A stretch of 64,000 nucleotides of DNA from Coffea arabica (Eukaryota; Streptophyta; Magnoliopsida; Gentianales; Rubiaceae): NCBI RefSeq assembly GCF_036785885.1, contig NC_092312.1:20354001-20418000 (forward strand). Direction: 5' to 3'. The notes under the pieces were generated by a model. That model was not told where the DNA came from, searched no databases, and was given only the letters and a program-made list of their open reading frames with translations. Positions 35,901-47,149 of this stretch are shown in pieces (the stretch's first letter is position 1; the number at the start of each line of letters is the position of its first letter). A program made the translations under genes and the position numbers.

Positions 35901-38584
35901 GGTGTTTACTCAATACAAATTCGGAATCACTTCATGTCGATTCCTTAACTCTGTGCAAACCAAGAAATAGAAACCCAATAGAGAGCAAACAATACCATTT
36001 CACCAAGTGTCAATTATCAAATTTAAGGTTCAGGTTCAGTTCTTGCAGCTAATTTGTGACACAGTACGTACGACTGCAGCAAATTGGCAAAATGACATTT
36101 TTCTCTTTTCTTATTTTTGTTCACATTCCAAATATTTGATGCCATGCAGTAGTCTCTCATTTGTCTTAATCATTAATTGTATTTAGAAAGTCAGCTAACA
36201 TTTGTCTTGAGATATTTCTCCAATTACTCAAGATACACAAAAATTTTATTACAGTCCATACCAACTTGGCAAGCCTAGTAGTTGGTCTTTGACCAATGAA
36301 TTAGCACTGACTGGACAAATAAAGAACCCCCAATCTTATTTGGATTGTATGTAATGTGGAATTAGGGGGCTCCACAATCTTATTTAGTGCATTTTCATTG
36401 GTCAAAGACCAGCTACTAGGCTCACCAAGTAGTTGGTCTGGACTGTGATAAAATTTCTCCAACATACACTGTCGGTGCTGTCTGCTACTACTTGTCTAAG
36501 AAGAAGAAACGTGACTGCTTTACCTTTCGCTTCTGCTATCTAGCTCAAGCAGATTCATCCTGAATACTTCTGTGGTTAGTGGTCATTTTTCAGATGATTA
36601 AATTATAAATTGCAGCAGCCATGCATATATAACTATCAAATGTTAAATGATATTAATTACTTTCATGATTAGAATATCTTTCTGCTGGAAAGGGCTTCTT
36701 TTCCCTTCTATTCAAGCATCTGGTCTGCACATTTATTAGTTTGATCTCAATACCTCCGATTGATTTTTGCTTTCTCTTCTTGCATAATTTGTTCCTTGAA
36801 TCTAAGTTTAGCAACTGTTGCTGTGCTATTAGGCCTGCTACTTCCCCGTTTCCTCTTGGTGTGTGACATTTGATGACTCGTATATTTGAGCTTTAGTTGA
36901 ACAGAGGTTGTAATTGCTAGTGTTTTCATTTTGTGGAGCTTTAGTTGTATATTTATTCATGTTCATACGTACCTGTATTCGTTGTCTTAATTTGTCGTGC
37001 ATCCTACAGGGTTGCTCGATCTTCTCTAATTTATCTGATTTCTGAGCATTTGACATCTGCTGACTAGCCATATTCTGATCTATGCTCATTTTCCTGTGTT
37101 AAAATTATCAAGGTTTTACTCTTTTGAATGTTGTGACAATAGTAGAAAATGGATAGCGGATGGGGATTTATTTGATTATCATGAGCAGAACGTGGACAGA
37201 AACCTAGTTTTACTTTATTGTTGCTTAGTTGGGGGCTTTCTGGATTTTGTCCTGGAATCTGTTCTTTTCAGATAAGATTGGTTCCCTCCTTTCTCACTTC
37301 AATTGTTTGTGTCTGTGCTTGTGCGCGTGTGGAGCTAAAAAACTAATAGGCTGCCAGGTGTTTTGTCTTTGCCTTAGTGTGCTCAAGTGTATGTCCAAGA
37401 TCATCATTATATATTCTAACAACTTTTGAGTTTGCTTTTTAATGTGAGGGCTGAGATATTATGGTGATTTTGAAATTGCCACAGTTTACTTGACATTCTT
37501 CTTCACAGGGTAATTTGAAGGAAGTTTCTGCTGTAATTGTTTATTTTGATGCAAATTGGCTGCCTGCTTTATCTACTGTTCACCAGTTTTGAAACTCATT
37601 GTTTGGATCAGGAATCAGTTAGAGGTATGCTTTTAAAGCATAAGCATATATATTTAGTGCCTTTCTCGACAAGGAGGTTAGTCTGTCATTCATTTTAGTT
37701 GTAAACTAAGGAGAAAGAAAAGGTGGTGATTTTCTAAATTAATGTTGTTTGATATTTCTGCTGTTAACCAGAAAATTAAAAGTAACTGGAAAGGAAGCTT
37801 GTAGTTCTTTGCAGATAAGGCCCTTTCTATTTATTATGATTAATAAAGGAAAATTTTATGTCTTGCTCCAGCACACGGGCATCTCCCCACTTAACTTCAC
37901 TTTTGTTTTCTTACAGGCGTCAACAGGAGGCAGAACTGAAGCTAGTAGAAGAAGAAACTGCAAAGAGGGTAGAAGAAGCAATTCAAAAGCAAGTGAAAGA
38001 AAGTTTGGACTCTGAGGAGATTAGGGTTGAAATTCAGAGGCGACTGGAGGAAGGTCGGAAGCAACTAGTTGAAGAAGTTGCTGTTCAACTTGAAAAGGAG
38101 AAGGAAGCAGCTCTTATTGTAGCTAGACAAAAAGAGGTAAGAAACTTGTAGATTCCTTCCATCTCCAGGGGTTTTTTAACCATCTTAAAGAGTATGTTGA
38201 CGATGTCGCGTCAATGCCTTTCTATCTCCATGGTTTCTGTCTACAAGGTTATATGTATATGAACTTGCTGCTGTTTGATCTAGTTTAGAGTCTAAATTTA
38301 CGTACATATGTGTGTAGGAACAAGGCCGCAAAGAGAAAGAAGAGCTGGAAAGAATGCTGGAAGAGAACAGAAGAAAGGTGGAAGAAGCACAGAGGAGGGA
38401 AGCTTTAGAGCAGGAGCGAAGAGAAGAGGAAAGGTATCGCAAACTGGAAGAGCTTCAAAGACAGAAAGAAGAGGCCATGCGAAGAAAAAAACAGCAAGAG
38501 GAGGAAGAACGAGCAAAGCAGATTAAAGTGCTTGGCAAGAACAATTCGAGGCCAAAGCTGTCCTTTGCCTTGGGTTTGAAATGA
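32982..38584 (+). CDS. ARGLU1-like arginine/glutamate-rich protein
   Basis: Four coding exons, 32982-33118, 34401-34613, 37917-38136 and 38318-38584, give 278 residues. Residues 1 to about 85 are an arginine/serine domain with RSRSP, SRSPTPRRRKSPSPTPRR and similar motifs. From about 105 to 265 comes a long, highly charged helix and coiled coil (EELERMLEENRRKVEEAQRR and similar), ending in the conserved tail RPKLSFALGLK. This layout matches arginine and glutamate-rich protein 1, which in animals acts in nuclear RNA splicing and transcription. The plant role is inferred by similarity. The second intron is 3.3 kb, far larger than the others, and splits the RS half from the coiled-coil half. It contains a MITE at 36240-36456. 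Confidence 0.88.
36240..36456. mobile_element. MITE with about 60-bp terminal inverted repeats, in ARGLU1-like intron 2
   Basis: The left arm 36241-36299 (AAATTTTATTACAGTCCATA, then GTAGTTGGTCTTTGACCAATGA) pairs with the right arm 36396-36455 (TCATTGGTCAAAGACCAGC, then GTCTGGACTGTGATAAAATTT). The spacer is about 95 bases. The superfamily is uncertain because no target duplication is plain. Confidence 0.75.
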
Positions 38585-41030
38585 TACGGAGTTGTCGTCT
38601 TCTTTAGGTTGGAAGGTCTTGTAGAAATTTTGTTATTCGATTTTCTTGACAACTTTTTGTATTTAGCAGCTACAAGTGGAAGCTTGCATTGTAATAGGAA
38701 ATCTCATGCTGGTACAGGGTTTGTTGTCTTATTAATCTGTTCGTTTAGTTTGTTGTCAATGCGGCTCTCTTTTCATTCATCATCAATGTGTGCTTCATAC
38801 TGTGCCATGCCATATAAAGTTAAATAAACCTCCGCGTATGCAATCAAAAAGATTTCAACCAACCATGAATTTTCGGGCTCGCATTTCACCTCCTTTCCAC
38901 CTACAAATAAATATTATGCCAGCAACTTACAATGATGAATCCACAGTCCCTCGTTCACGTCGTTGTAGGAGCGTCACTTAAATGGAATGTACGTTCACTT
39001 AGTTGCAGACCTGAGGGCAGAGGTTAAGGCCTTTCATCGTCGAATGTGCACTGTGTATGCATCTCTATCAATTTTACTTCTTATTCTTTCTGTGTTATTT
39101 GTCATTGTCATTTTTTAAAATCTTTACTCCTGAATCTATTCTAGTTCTAGGTTGGCGGCTCCTGCCATTTAGATTTAAAATGTGAAAATGAGCGTAAAAT
39201 GTATTGGGTTCCCACCCAATGCTTTGATTGGCTTCTATAAATAAGACCGCTCCCACTCATTCTTTCCCGTGGACAAGAGACGATCCAATCTCCACAGAGT
39301 TCATGGACGATACTAATCATGCATGGTCTGTAAAAGCCGGGCTTGGGCTGGTTCACGGATAAGGGCTCATTTTGCCAGTCTCACATATGATTACATGAGA
39401 AAAGCAATGTCGAATGTAGGTTTTGTGTGGTCATCGAGTGTGTCGCACGGTCCACGGATGATTTTATATATAATATGAGTTTGTTTGGATTGCCATTTTT
39501 TTGTCCTCCAAAAAAAATTGTTCGTTACATCATAAACGAGTTTTCTAAGTCCTTTTTAAAAATTTTTCTTCAATCATCTGTCCACATTTCTAACTAACAT
39601 ACATTATAATGTTAAGGGTATAAATTAACGAAACTACTTGACTTGAACTGGCGACATTGATCAAGTTTGAGTTATGTTTGAATTACTAGATAGGGCAATC
39701 GAATTGAGTTCGAGTAGAAAATCTCAAAATTTGAGTACTTGTCAAGTCTTATCGAGTAGTACAATTATAATATAATTTTTAATTATTTATTGTGAAATTA
39801 AAAAAGATACCAAAAAAAAAAAAAAAAAGCTTGAGAGGCAGATTGAGCTCGATTGAGTTTGATTATGCTAGATTTTGGTTAAACTCAAATTTGAGTTCGA
39901 ATAAGGCAAAATCAGATTGAGCTTGAACTCAACTATTAAAATCTCGAACTCGAGTACAAGTTTAAGTGTTTTTACTCGAGTAGAGCTCCAGTAATTTTGC
40001 TAAAAGGACTAGTATCAAAACAACAAAGAGATTTTCAGCCATCTTTTAATTTGTCTAATCACACATCCATCTTTCTAAGTAATAATCATATCATAAAAAG
40101 TACACTATTCTATTTTTTTTTTCAAATAATCTTTAACTGAAACACACCCTAATATCTACCTAAGTAATTTGGCTAAAAGGAGCAGTATCAAAACAACAAA
40201 AAGATTTGAGTTGACTATAAACGGTATGCACTAAATGAGCCATGGGGAGTTGCAGCCTCAAAGATTTTATTTTTGCTGATTTTTTTAGTGTAGAAGGATA
40301 TTCGTACCTTTTGCTATATTTGATGCGTGTGTAGCTCTTCAAATCAATGAAATGATTTTTTGTTATTTATAAAAACAAAGGTCAAAATATGTCATCATAA
40401 CACTCAACCATTTATGTTTTTATCCCCCAAAAAAAAAAAAGAGAACTCATACATAGACTATATTTTTATCTTTTTCGTCTAAAAGGAAACCAAACTCTGC
40501 ACTTAGTCGGTGGTCAATTATGATTTTGCTGCTTCCATATCAACGAAAACACAGGAAGAACCCCACCCACCCCCCCCCCCCCCCAAAAAAAAAAAACTTG
40601 TGAGGGAGTTTTTGATTTTGAGATACTGAACCAAAACTTGTGAATCTAGAGTGTGGTTCAATTCATGAAGCTGAACAAAAAACTACCCATGTCACAGTTG
40701 AAGGTGTTATAATATGTTTTTGCTTCTTATAAAAATTATCTGCGATGTCGCCCTCTACCAAGTAGGAGCCTAAATGGCAACATGTCTGCAGTATTATTCC
40801 ATTTAAGACCAATGTCAAATTTCACTTCCTCTAATTAAGGTTGAGATCTGTAATTAATTTAATTCCAGAAAATCAAGTTTTGGTAAACTGAACTTTCATT
40901 ATTCATTAGGTCAAATGCTTAAGGTTGGACACTCAAGACTGAAAATTGAGGGTGATTGCACTTAGGAACTCCTCAATTTATCGTATCGAAAGATTGCTTT
41001 GCCACCCCAAAAAAGAACAGCGTCTGTATG

Positions 41031-41166
41031 TGTTTGGATTGCAATTTTTCTTGAAAAATTGCTACGATTTTTCGTGAACATATTTTTCAGTCACTTTTTT
41101 ACCTCGCATATATCAAATCGCTACAATAATTTTTCTACAAAAGAATCCATAAAAATGCAATCCAAA
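41031..41166. repeat. MITE of the TTTGGATTG family
   Basis: TGTTTGGATTGCAATTTTTC at the left and TGCAATCCAAA at the right are inverted repeats. The interior has the family motif TCGCATATATCAAATCGCTA. It accounts for part of a 109-codon open frame that should not be called a gene. Confidence 0.65.
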
Positions 41167-42298
41167 ATACAATCACCTTTTTATTTTTTCCTGCTTCCCC
41201 GTCTCCTACATCCAAAATTGGCAACCAGATTCAAACCCTATTCTGCCAAACAAGACATCAAATCCCCAACCAACAGTCCAACAACTGTTGGTCAAATAGG
41301 AATGGAAAGGGCGGGCGGGAATAATTAAGTAAATCCAATCTATGAAGACAAATCTATACATTAACCGGTTGCTATGTCACATAAGAAAGGAAACAGAATT
41401 CAGAGAATTATGCACTGCATGCAAATTATATCTCAAGAGGATTAGTGCCCTACAAATATAAATACATACACGACCAATTTACAAAAATGGTGACATTTGT
41501 TTCTCGTCTTGATATAAGGGAGGTTTCAATTTTAACCCTCTAAATTTTCCTTCTGAATTTCCCCACTTCTGCTGAAAAAAAGAAAGAAAGAAAGAAATTG
41601 AATAAGGATGGGTGGAGGGATCAATAATTATATTTTGAAATGCAGTGAGCTGTCACGGTCATGTCTGACTGTGTACTGGCTTATCATTAACACATAATTG
41701 TTTCCGCAGTGGGGTGGGGTGGGGGGAGAGGGACCCACAGCAGTAGTAGCCGGCTCAGACGGCAGATGATGTCACGTTGTCAACGTTGTTCCGGTCCACT
41801 CCGTCTAAAAACAATGGGACCCACAGATCTCTGAAAATAAGCTGGGTTGTTCGCGTGGGTCCGATCCGAATTCAATTCGTCTACGTGGCAATCCATCCCT
41901 AGGCGCAAGGGAAGTTGGTTATTTTGACCGCCTTTTACCGCTGCAAGATTTCGTGGTTTTAAAGCTAAACCCACGACGTTCGTATTTACACGCTTTCTCT
42001 ATGTTAACGTCAACAGCGGCTTGGAGGAATGTTTCACATGCGATGCGGCGCGCGTCAATAAATTGACACAGGAGTACCCTGCTACCTTGTTTCGCGGGCT
42101 GTCCTGCTCGGGTTCCCGGACCCTCCGTTTACGCTGACAACTCAGCCAATTGGATAATGGTTCATAACTCCATGTTTCCATTTTCAAAGGAAAAAAAAAA
42201 GCACGCATATTTCACATGTTTAAAAGTTTATCTTTTTTTTTTTTTTTTTAAGTTAGGTTTTGGTTTATTTTGCTTCTTATTCTTCTAAATAATAGTCA

Positions 42299-42439
42299 TG
42301 TTTGAATTATGATTTTTTGCAGAAAACTTTTTACGTTTTTCATGAATATATTTTTCAATCACATTTTTACCTCAAATTAATCAAATCGCTATAGTATTTT
42401 TTTTCTACAAAAAAACTCCTAAAAATAACAATTCAAACA
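42299..42439. repeat. MITE of the TTTGGATTG family
   Basis: TGTTTGAATTATGATTTTTT is matched by AATAACAATTCAAACAG in inverted orientation. The interior has TTTTTCATGAATATATTTTT and CTCAAATTAATCAAATCGCT, shared with the other copies. Confidence 0.6.
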
Positions 42440-42871
42440 GGATATTTTAGTTTCACGGTCCATCATTTTTAGTTTCACGGCCATTTTTTTGTACAAAGTG
42501 CCACCCAAAATTACCCTTCTCATGTCTAAATGCAATTTGGAATTAAGAAGGATAGTTTTGATTTTTTAACATAAGCTTGCTATGGAAATAAAATATGGAC
42601 CATGACATATCATTTGCCATAATGTTGTCAATTTAATAACATATTTGACATTAAAATGTGAGTTGTGGTGGCAATATGTTTTCCTGTGATATGTACTTGG
42701 AGAATGGCTAGTCTTCAAATTTCTGGTACTCCCAAATAGATTAATTAACAAAACCAGGCATTGTTGAGTACCAACTACAACTTTGTCAAGGAACAATATG
42801 TGAATTTGCAAGAGATACATGGGTGTAGTGCAAATTACAATAATGTCCCTCTCGGTCCCTTGTGCAGTGTT

Positions 42872-43030
42872 CTTACACTGATAGTATAAACACCTTTATT
42901 ATTGGATGCATAACACATAATTTGCATTTGAACCAAATTTTACACATGTGTCGTGCATCCAATATATATATTGTCAATAATAGTGCATCCAATCATAATA
43001 GTATATATACTGTTAATATATATAAAATTT
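42872..43030. repeat. MITE with TACACT(N)AGTGTATAC ends, copy 2, inside a duplicated segment
   Basis: CTTACACTGATAGTATAAAC opens the element and GTATATATACTGTTAATATA closes it. The interior GACATGTG-like and ATGCATCCAAT motifs match copy 3 near 51.4 kb. Related 70-base segments flank it at 42802 and 43039. Confidence 0.5.
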
Positions 43031-43729
43031 ACTATTTTGAATTTGCAAGAGATACATGGTAGTAGCTAGTACAATAATGTCCCTCCTGGTCCCTTGCGTT
43101 GCGTTCTTACTTCTCGAGAGTGAAGATGGCTCTGCAAAAGGAAAAGATTATTATGCTTCTCAAACATGGCAGATCGGCCCCTTTAACTCTTAGCTCGTAT
43201 TTGCAATCGACGTCCTTGTATACTCACTCTACTTCCCAAAACCCAAATCTACAAGCAACTAACGTTATGGATCCTGTAACTTTGCCGATAATTTAGCCTG
43301 TTCAAAAACGTTTAATGTGAAAGCTACTGCTTTTCTTTCTCATTTCTTTTCTTTTTTTTTTTTTTTTTTGGGAAAAGTGAAACCTCCTTAAGATATATAT
43401 AGTGCTAGATTGTTGTCTGAACTGCGTAGACAATTAGAAGAACCTTTCTTATAGTGGATGAACATCAATTTGGCAAATAATACGGCCAAGTCTGTCAAGT
43501 AATAATAACTAGGATAAACAGTCAAGTAATTAAGGCACCTTTTGTTCTCTAATCGGTTGTGCTTTTAGGTAAACCATTTTTAGGATTGATAGCATCTATA
43601 CCATCTATACGTAGTTTATATTTCTCCATTGTTCTTAAAGGGTTGTGATTTCTAGAGTTAAAAAGGACAAAGAAATTATGATTTAACAACATTATGTCCT
43701 CTTAAATTATCAGACACATTAGTAGAGAT

Positions 43730-43866
43730 CCTTGGATTGTAGTTTTCTACAGAAAAATTTTCTATTTTCCATGAATAAATTTCTTAATTAACTTTTTTAC
43801 TTCACATACTCAAATGGCTACAATGTGTTTTTCCATCATAATTTCTAAAAATAGCAATCTGAACGG
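43730..43866. repeat. MITE of the TTTGGATTG family
   Basis: CTTGGATTGTAGTTTTCTAC at the left and AATAGCAATCTGAACGGG at the right are degraded inverted ends. The interior TTTCCATGAATAAATTTCTT and ACTCAAATGGCTACAATG match the family. Confidence 0.5.
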
Positions 43867-44304
43867 GGTCGAACTAGCCTTGTAACTTAATCTAACTAAC
43901 AACCATTGATTTGAATTCCTTTCATTCCATGGTATTTAGATTTTAGAAAACAATAACATCCCACGCTACTTTTTTACTATATGAATATATAGATTCATAT
44001 TTAGAACACTCATTAGAATACTTAAATGTTATCTAATTTACACTTTTCCAAATTAACATTACTTTTATAAAAAAATAACATTCAATAATATCTCTTTTAC
44101 AAAATGGTCATCACTATCCAAACCGTTAGAATGAATTTTTCTAACGAGAGCTCTTGATTATATATAAATTATACCTAACTTAAATATTATTCAATGTACC
44201 CATATATTTAAATACATTTTAAAGTTAGTTTCAATTTCACCAAAAGTTTAACAATGGAGACCTTTCTTAAGGATTGCCTGTTAACCATACCCAAGAATAA
44301 TTTG

Positions 44305-44440
44305 TGTTTGGATTGCATTTTTCATGATTTTTCATGAAAAATTACTGTAGCGATTTGATGTGTGTGAGGGAAAAAGGTAATACGAAAATGTGATTACGAA
44401 AAACGACATAATTTTTCGACGAAAAACAGGGGTCCAAACA
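44305..44440. repeat. MITE of the TTTGGATTG family, just upstream of MIR166
   Basis: TGTGTTTGGATTGCATTTTT is matched by AAAAACAGGGGTCCAAACA. The interior ATTACTGTAGCGATTTGATG is the inverse of the family's ATCAAATCGCTACAGTAAT motif. It ends about 180 bases before the MIR166 TATA box. Confidence 0.65.
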
Positions 44441-44621
44441 AGGCCATATCCCAAACTCTTGCACTTCGTAGTGCACAAAGAAATTAAGATAGAATCTTTC
44501 AAACATTGCATCGACATAAATAAGGATGGTGGAAAGGAATCTCGCTTAAAAAATGAGTGGGGCCAGCATAAAATGACCCTATTCACCCAGCCTCTTGCCT
44601 AGATCTATTTCCCATCTTCCC

Positions 44622-44629
44622 TATAAAAA
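44622..44629 (+). promoter_or_regulatory. TATA box of the MIR166 transcription unit
   Basis: TATAAAAA lies about 200 bases before the hairpin, in a CTTCCC context. Plant MIR genes are transcribed by RNA polymerase II, usually from such a TATA box. No competing gene lies downstream. Confidence 0.6.
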
Positions 44630-44818
44630 GCAGCAATATGGACTAGGGTTTTCGAAACATACAACTTCTATCTATGCTCTCTACATAGAGCTAGCATAGT
44701 GGCAATTGGGGTTTTTGTCCTTAATTTGTGCCCGCGGCCACGCTATCTATGGTGATCGGTATTCTGATCTCTTCCTTACTTCCTGAGAGAACAAGAAGAT
44801 ATACAGTAAGCATCAAGC

Positions 44819-44967
44819 GTTTGAGAGGAGTGTTGGCTGGTCCGATGCAATCACTATAGCTATGTGTGAGCTTCTGCGGTGCCATGACCGTTCGTCATGT
44901 TGACACGCAGAAACACACACTAATAGCATGTATGGAGGCCTCGGACCAGGCTTCATTCCCCTCAAAC
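44819..44967 (+). ncRNA. MIR166: MIR166 precursor hairpin
   Basis: The mature 21-base miR166 lies on the 3' arm at 44941-44961 (TCGGACCAGG then CTTCATTCCCC), identical to the conserved plant sequence. The 5' arm 44819-44847 pairs with it: I aligned G44819 to C44967 through A45 to T41 with five mismatches and one wobble. The predicted star strand is 44827-44847 (GGAGTGTTGG, then CTGGTCCGATG) with the usual two-base 3' overhang. The loop region is about 90 bases and itself folds partly (CTTCTGCGGTG against CACGCAGAA). In plants miR166 directs cleavage of class III HD-ZIP mRNAs, setting leaf polarity, vascular pattern and meristem identity. Confidence 0.95.
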
Positions 44968-44970
44968 CTT

Positions 44971-47040
44971 CTGCAAGTTAAATCCCATCTATCCCTGTGA
45001 AACCATGCAGAAGTTTTGGTCTTTTCAGTTTTAATACGTTTTTTTTGGACCATGGGGTTTCTAGGTTTTGGTTCCTATAAACTCCACCATCATCAGAGAG
45101 ACAAACCAGGCAATTAGCCTTCTTTAACTCGTCGTGTGTCACGCATGAACACGCTCATGCACACCATATAATCACAGATCCAACGCTAGTCAAGTGATAG
45201 CAGAGAAATCCTTTTATCTTTTATATTTTTCTTAGAATTTCCAACTCCAAGAAAAAAGTCGTACACAAGCGGTGTGCAAGTAGCAGCATGGCCATAATTT
45301 GCACTGTTTTCCTGATCTTTCTTCTTTGACTAGTAGAGAAACTGTTTGAACTAATAAATACAGAGTAGATTCCGGGCCTGAATTTCAGTGCTTTGGCTGG
45401 TTGGTCATAGGCTTCTTTTCTACGGTTTCTGAATGAGGAGACATCCCTACTCCCCAACCTCCCCCCCCCCCCCCCCCTCCTGCAGCCCTCTTTTTTGTTT
45501 TTGTTTTTTATTTAATTTGCGTCGTTGCCAAATTAACAAGTCATTTGCATCTCCAAATCCAAAAAGTGACGCTTCATTTATTCATCGTACGTGTTGGTCA
45601 TTTCTGTCTATAATCCATTATGTAAACTTTTCCCGCTTGTTCTTTTCGAGCAAAAATCTTCTGATTTTGGTGAACGTCTACATGTAGAGCCATTTTAATT
45701 AGTGTAAAAAGATTTTAAAAACCCATATTTTCTTTTTTCTTGGGTTGGTACGTACATCCATATATCGTTGTTAGATCTTACTATTGCAGACTTTAAAGCA
45801 TGAAAGATGGTAGCATGACTTAAACCGATTCCTCATTACGCATATGTATGCGTACCACAATATTTTATGGCAATGAGGAAATTATTAATTAATTTTGTTT
45901 AAAAAAAAAAAAAAGATCATGTAAAAGTGACTTTTATGCAGGGTGGGAGGAGCGTGGAAATTTGATTGATAGAATGATGGGATTCGGATTTGGGGCGCAG
46001 CAGTAGTTTTAGCATCTCATTAAAAGCGTTCAAAAGAGAGAAGGTGAAGAAGAAGCAGAGTGGAGACAAAGTCTTAATTGCGAAGCCATTTATTAGTGCA
46101 GTTATGTCACTTAGATATCAGAAATTAATGGGGCCAATGTGCATGAATGGGATAAATGGATCTCAGCGCAGAAAAGAAAATACAAACTCGACTGATGAAT
46201 TGAATGAAAAGTTCCCAATTTCCAAAGCATTAGATGTTGTGGCACCATTGTGGTCGCCATTTCCATCAAGCTGACTTTTTCTACGGTTTGGACTCAAATC
46301 TTAATCTACATCTACTATTATTGTTTGGTTGTTATTTGTACTACTAAATTTGACCTTTTGTTGTATATATAATGATTGTGGACTAAGACAGATTTCCAAA
46401 TGCATGCGAACAATAAAAATACTAGTAGCTAGTAGTACACCCTTAAAAGAGGAAAGCAGTTGCATGCAGCATGTTTTCACGGGCATACATTTGCCAAGCA
46501 ATCCTGTCTATTTATTTGCCGAAATCACATCAAAACAGCTTCTTTTGCCCAAAACGAATGAACAGAGGCAAAAAGAATTCTGGCCTTTGTTTTGGGAGTT
46601 TGTAGACAAAGAGTAAAAAGGAGCCCGCTTAAATTATGAGAAAAGAAGAGATCAAAAACAAAATTAAACTGGTTTAATTTGTTATGGTGCATATATATTG
46701 CTATTTCATCTGATTCATATTGCTATTTCTTTGAGGATTCTTTAATATATATATGCTTCATGTAGAAAGCATGTTTTTATACTAACATGGGCATCTGACT
46801 CTTGTATTAACTTTTCCTGTTAACCTCTTCTTGATCCCTATGACATGCAAAACTAGTACGTGTAGGAATTTTTTTTTTTTTTTTTTTAAAAAGAAAGAAA
46901 GAGGAGGAGCCAGTATATTATTGTGACAATGGGCTCTATTCCCTAATTCCCATCATTATTAATGGCGACCATGAAAAGAGAAATGATTTCTCCTTAGCCC
47001 TTTAACACATCCTATGCACATGCAGAGGAGGTCACTGAGC
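44971..47040. other. MIR166 downstream region, no coding gene found
   Basis: The primary transcript probably extends some distance here. A C-run of about 17 bases lies near 45463-45478 and poly(T) runs occur at 46869-46887. A 94-codon open frame at 45990-46274 has no recognisable family and no sign of splicing; I do not call it a gene. Confidence 0.45.
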
Positions 47041-47041
47041 A

Positions 47042-47130
47042 TTGAGAGGAATGTTGGCTGGTCCAACGCAATTACTATCTATAGCTACTGATGATATCGA
47101 TGGTGTTAATATAATTACATAGCATGAGCA
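47042..47130 (+). pseudogene. Decayed MIR166 copy lacking the mature arm
   Basis: Bases 47042-47097 match the 5' arm of the intact hairpin: TTGAGAGGAATGTTGGCTGG then TCCAACGCAATTACTATC, against TTGAGAGGAGTGTTGGCTGG and TCCGATGCAATCACTATA. A later piece, CATAGCATGAGCACGAGG, resembles the sequence just before mature miR166 in the intact gene (AATAGCATGTATGGAGG). The mature sequence itself is absent, and a SINE begins about there. It cannot make miR166. Confidence 0.75.
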
Positions 47131-47149
47131 CGAGGAGGAGGGGTTGGGG

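Larger units (their letters stand above)
38585..44620. other. Repeat-rich intergenic region between ARGLU1-like gene and MIR166
   Basis: The first 250 bases are the ARGLU1-like 3' UTR. No protein-coding gene was found in the remaining 5.8 kb. It contains at least four TTTGGATTG-family MITEs, one TACACT-type MITE inside a duplicated segment, a GCTCGAGTTCGAG-type repeat stretch at 39640-39990, a short duplication at 39997 and 40168, and C and A runs near 40570-40598. Confidence 0.5.

Noticed and set aside
36747-37089. Two overlapping minus-strand frames in ARGLU1-like intron 2 with charged, protein-like sequence
   Set aside because: They lie in different frames without splice support, and I recognise no family. 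Low-complexity Lys/Gln/Asn composition arises easily in AT-rich introns.
40999-41328. 109-codon plus-strand frame
   Set aside because: It begins just ahead of, and largely consists of, a TTTGGATTG-family MITE. No domain is visible.
45990-46274. 94-codon plus-strand frame
   Set aside because: It has no recognised family, no promoter signal and no codon bias that I can judge. Without expression data I do not call it.
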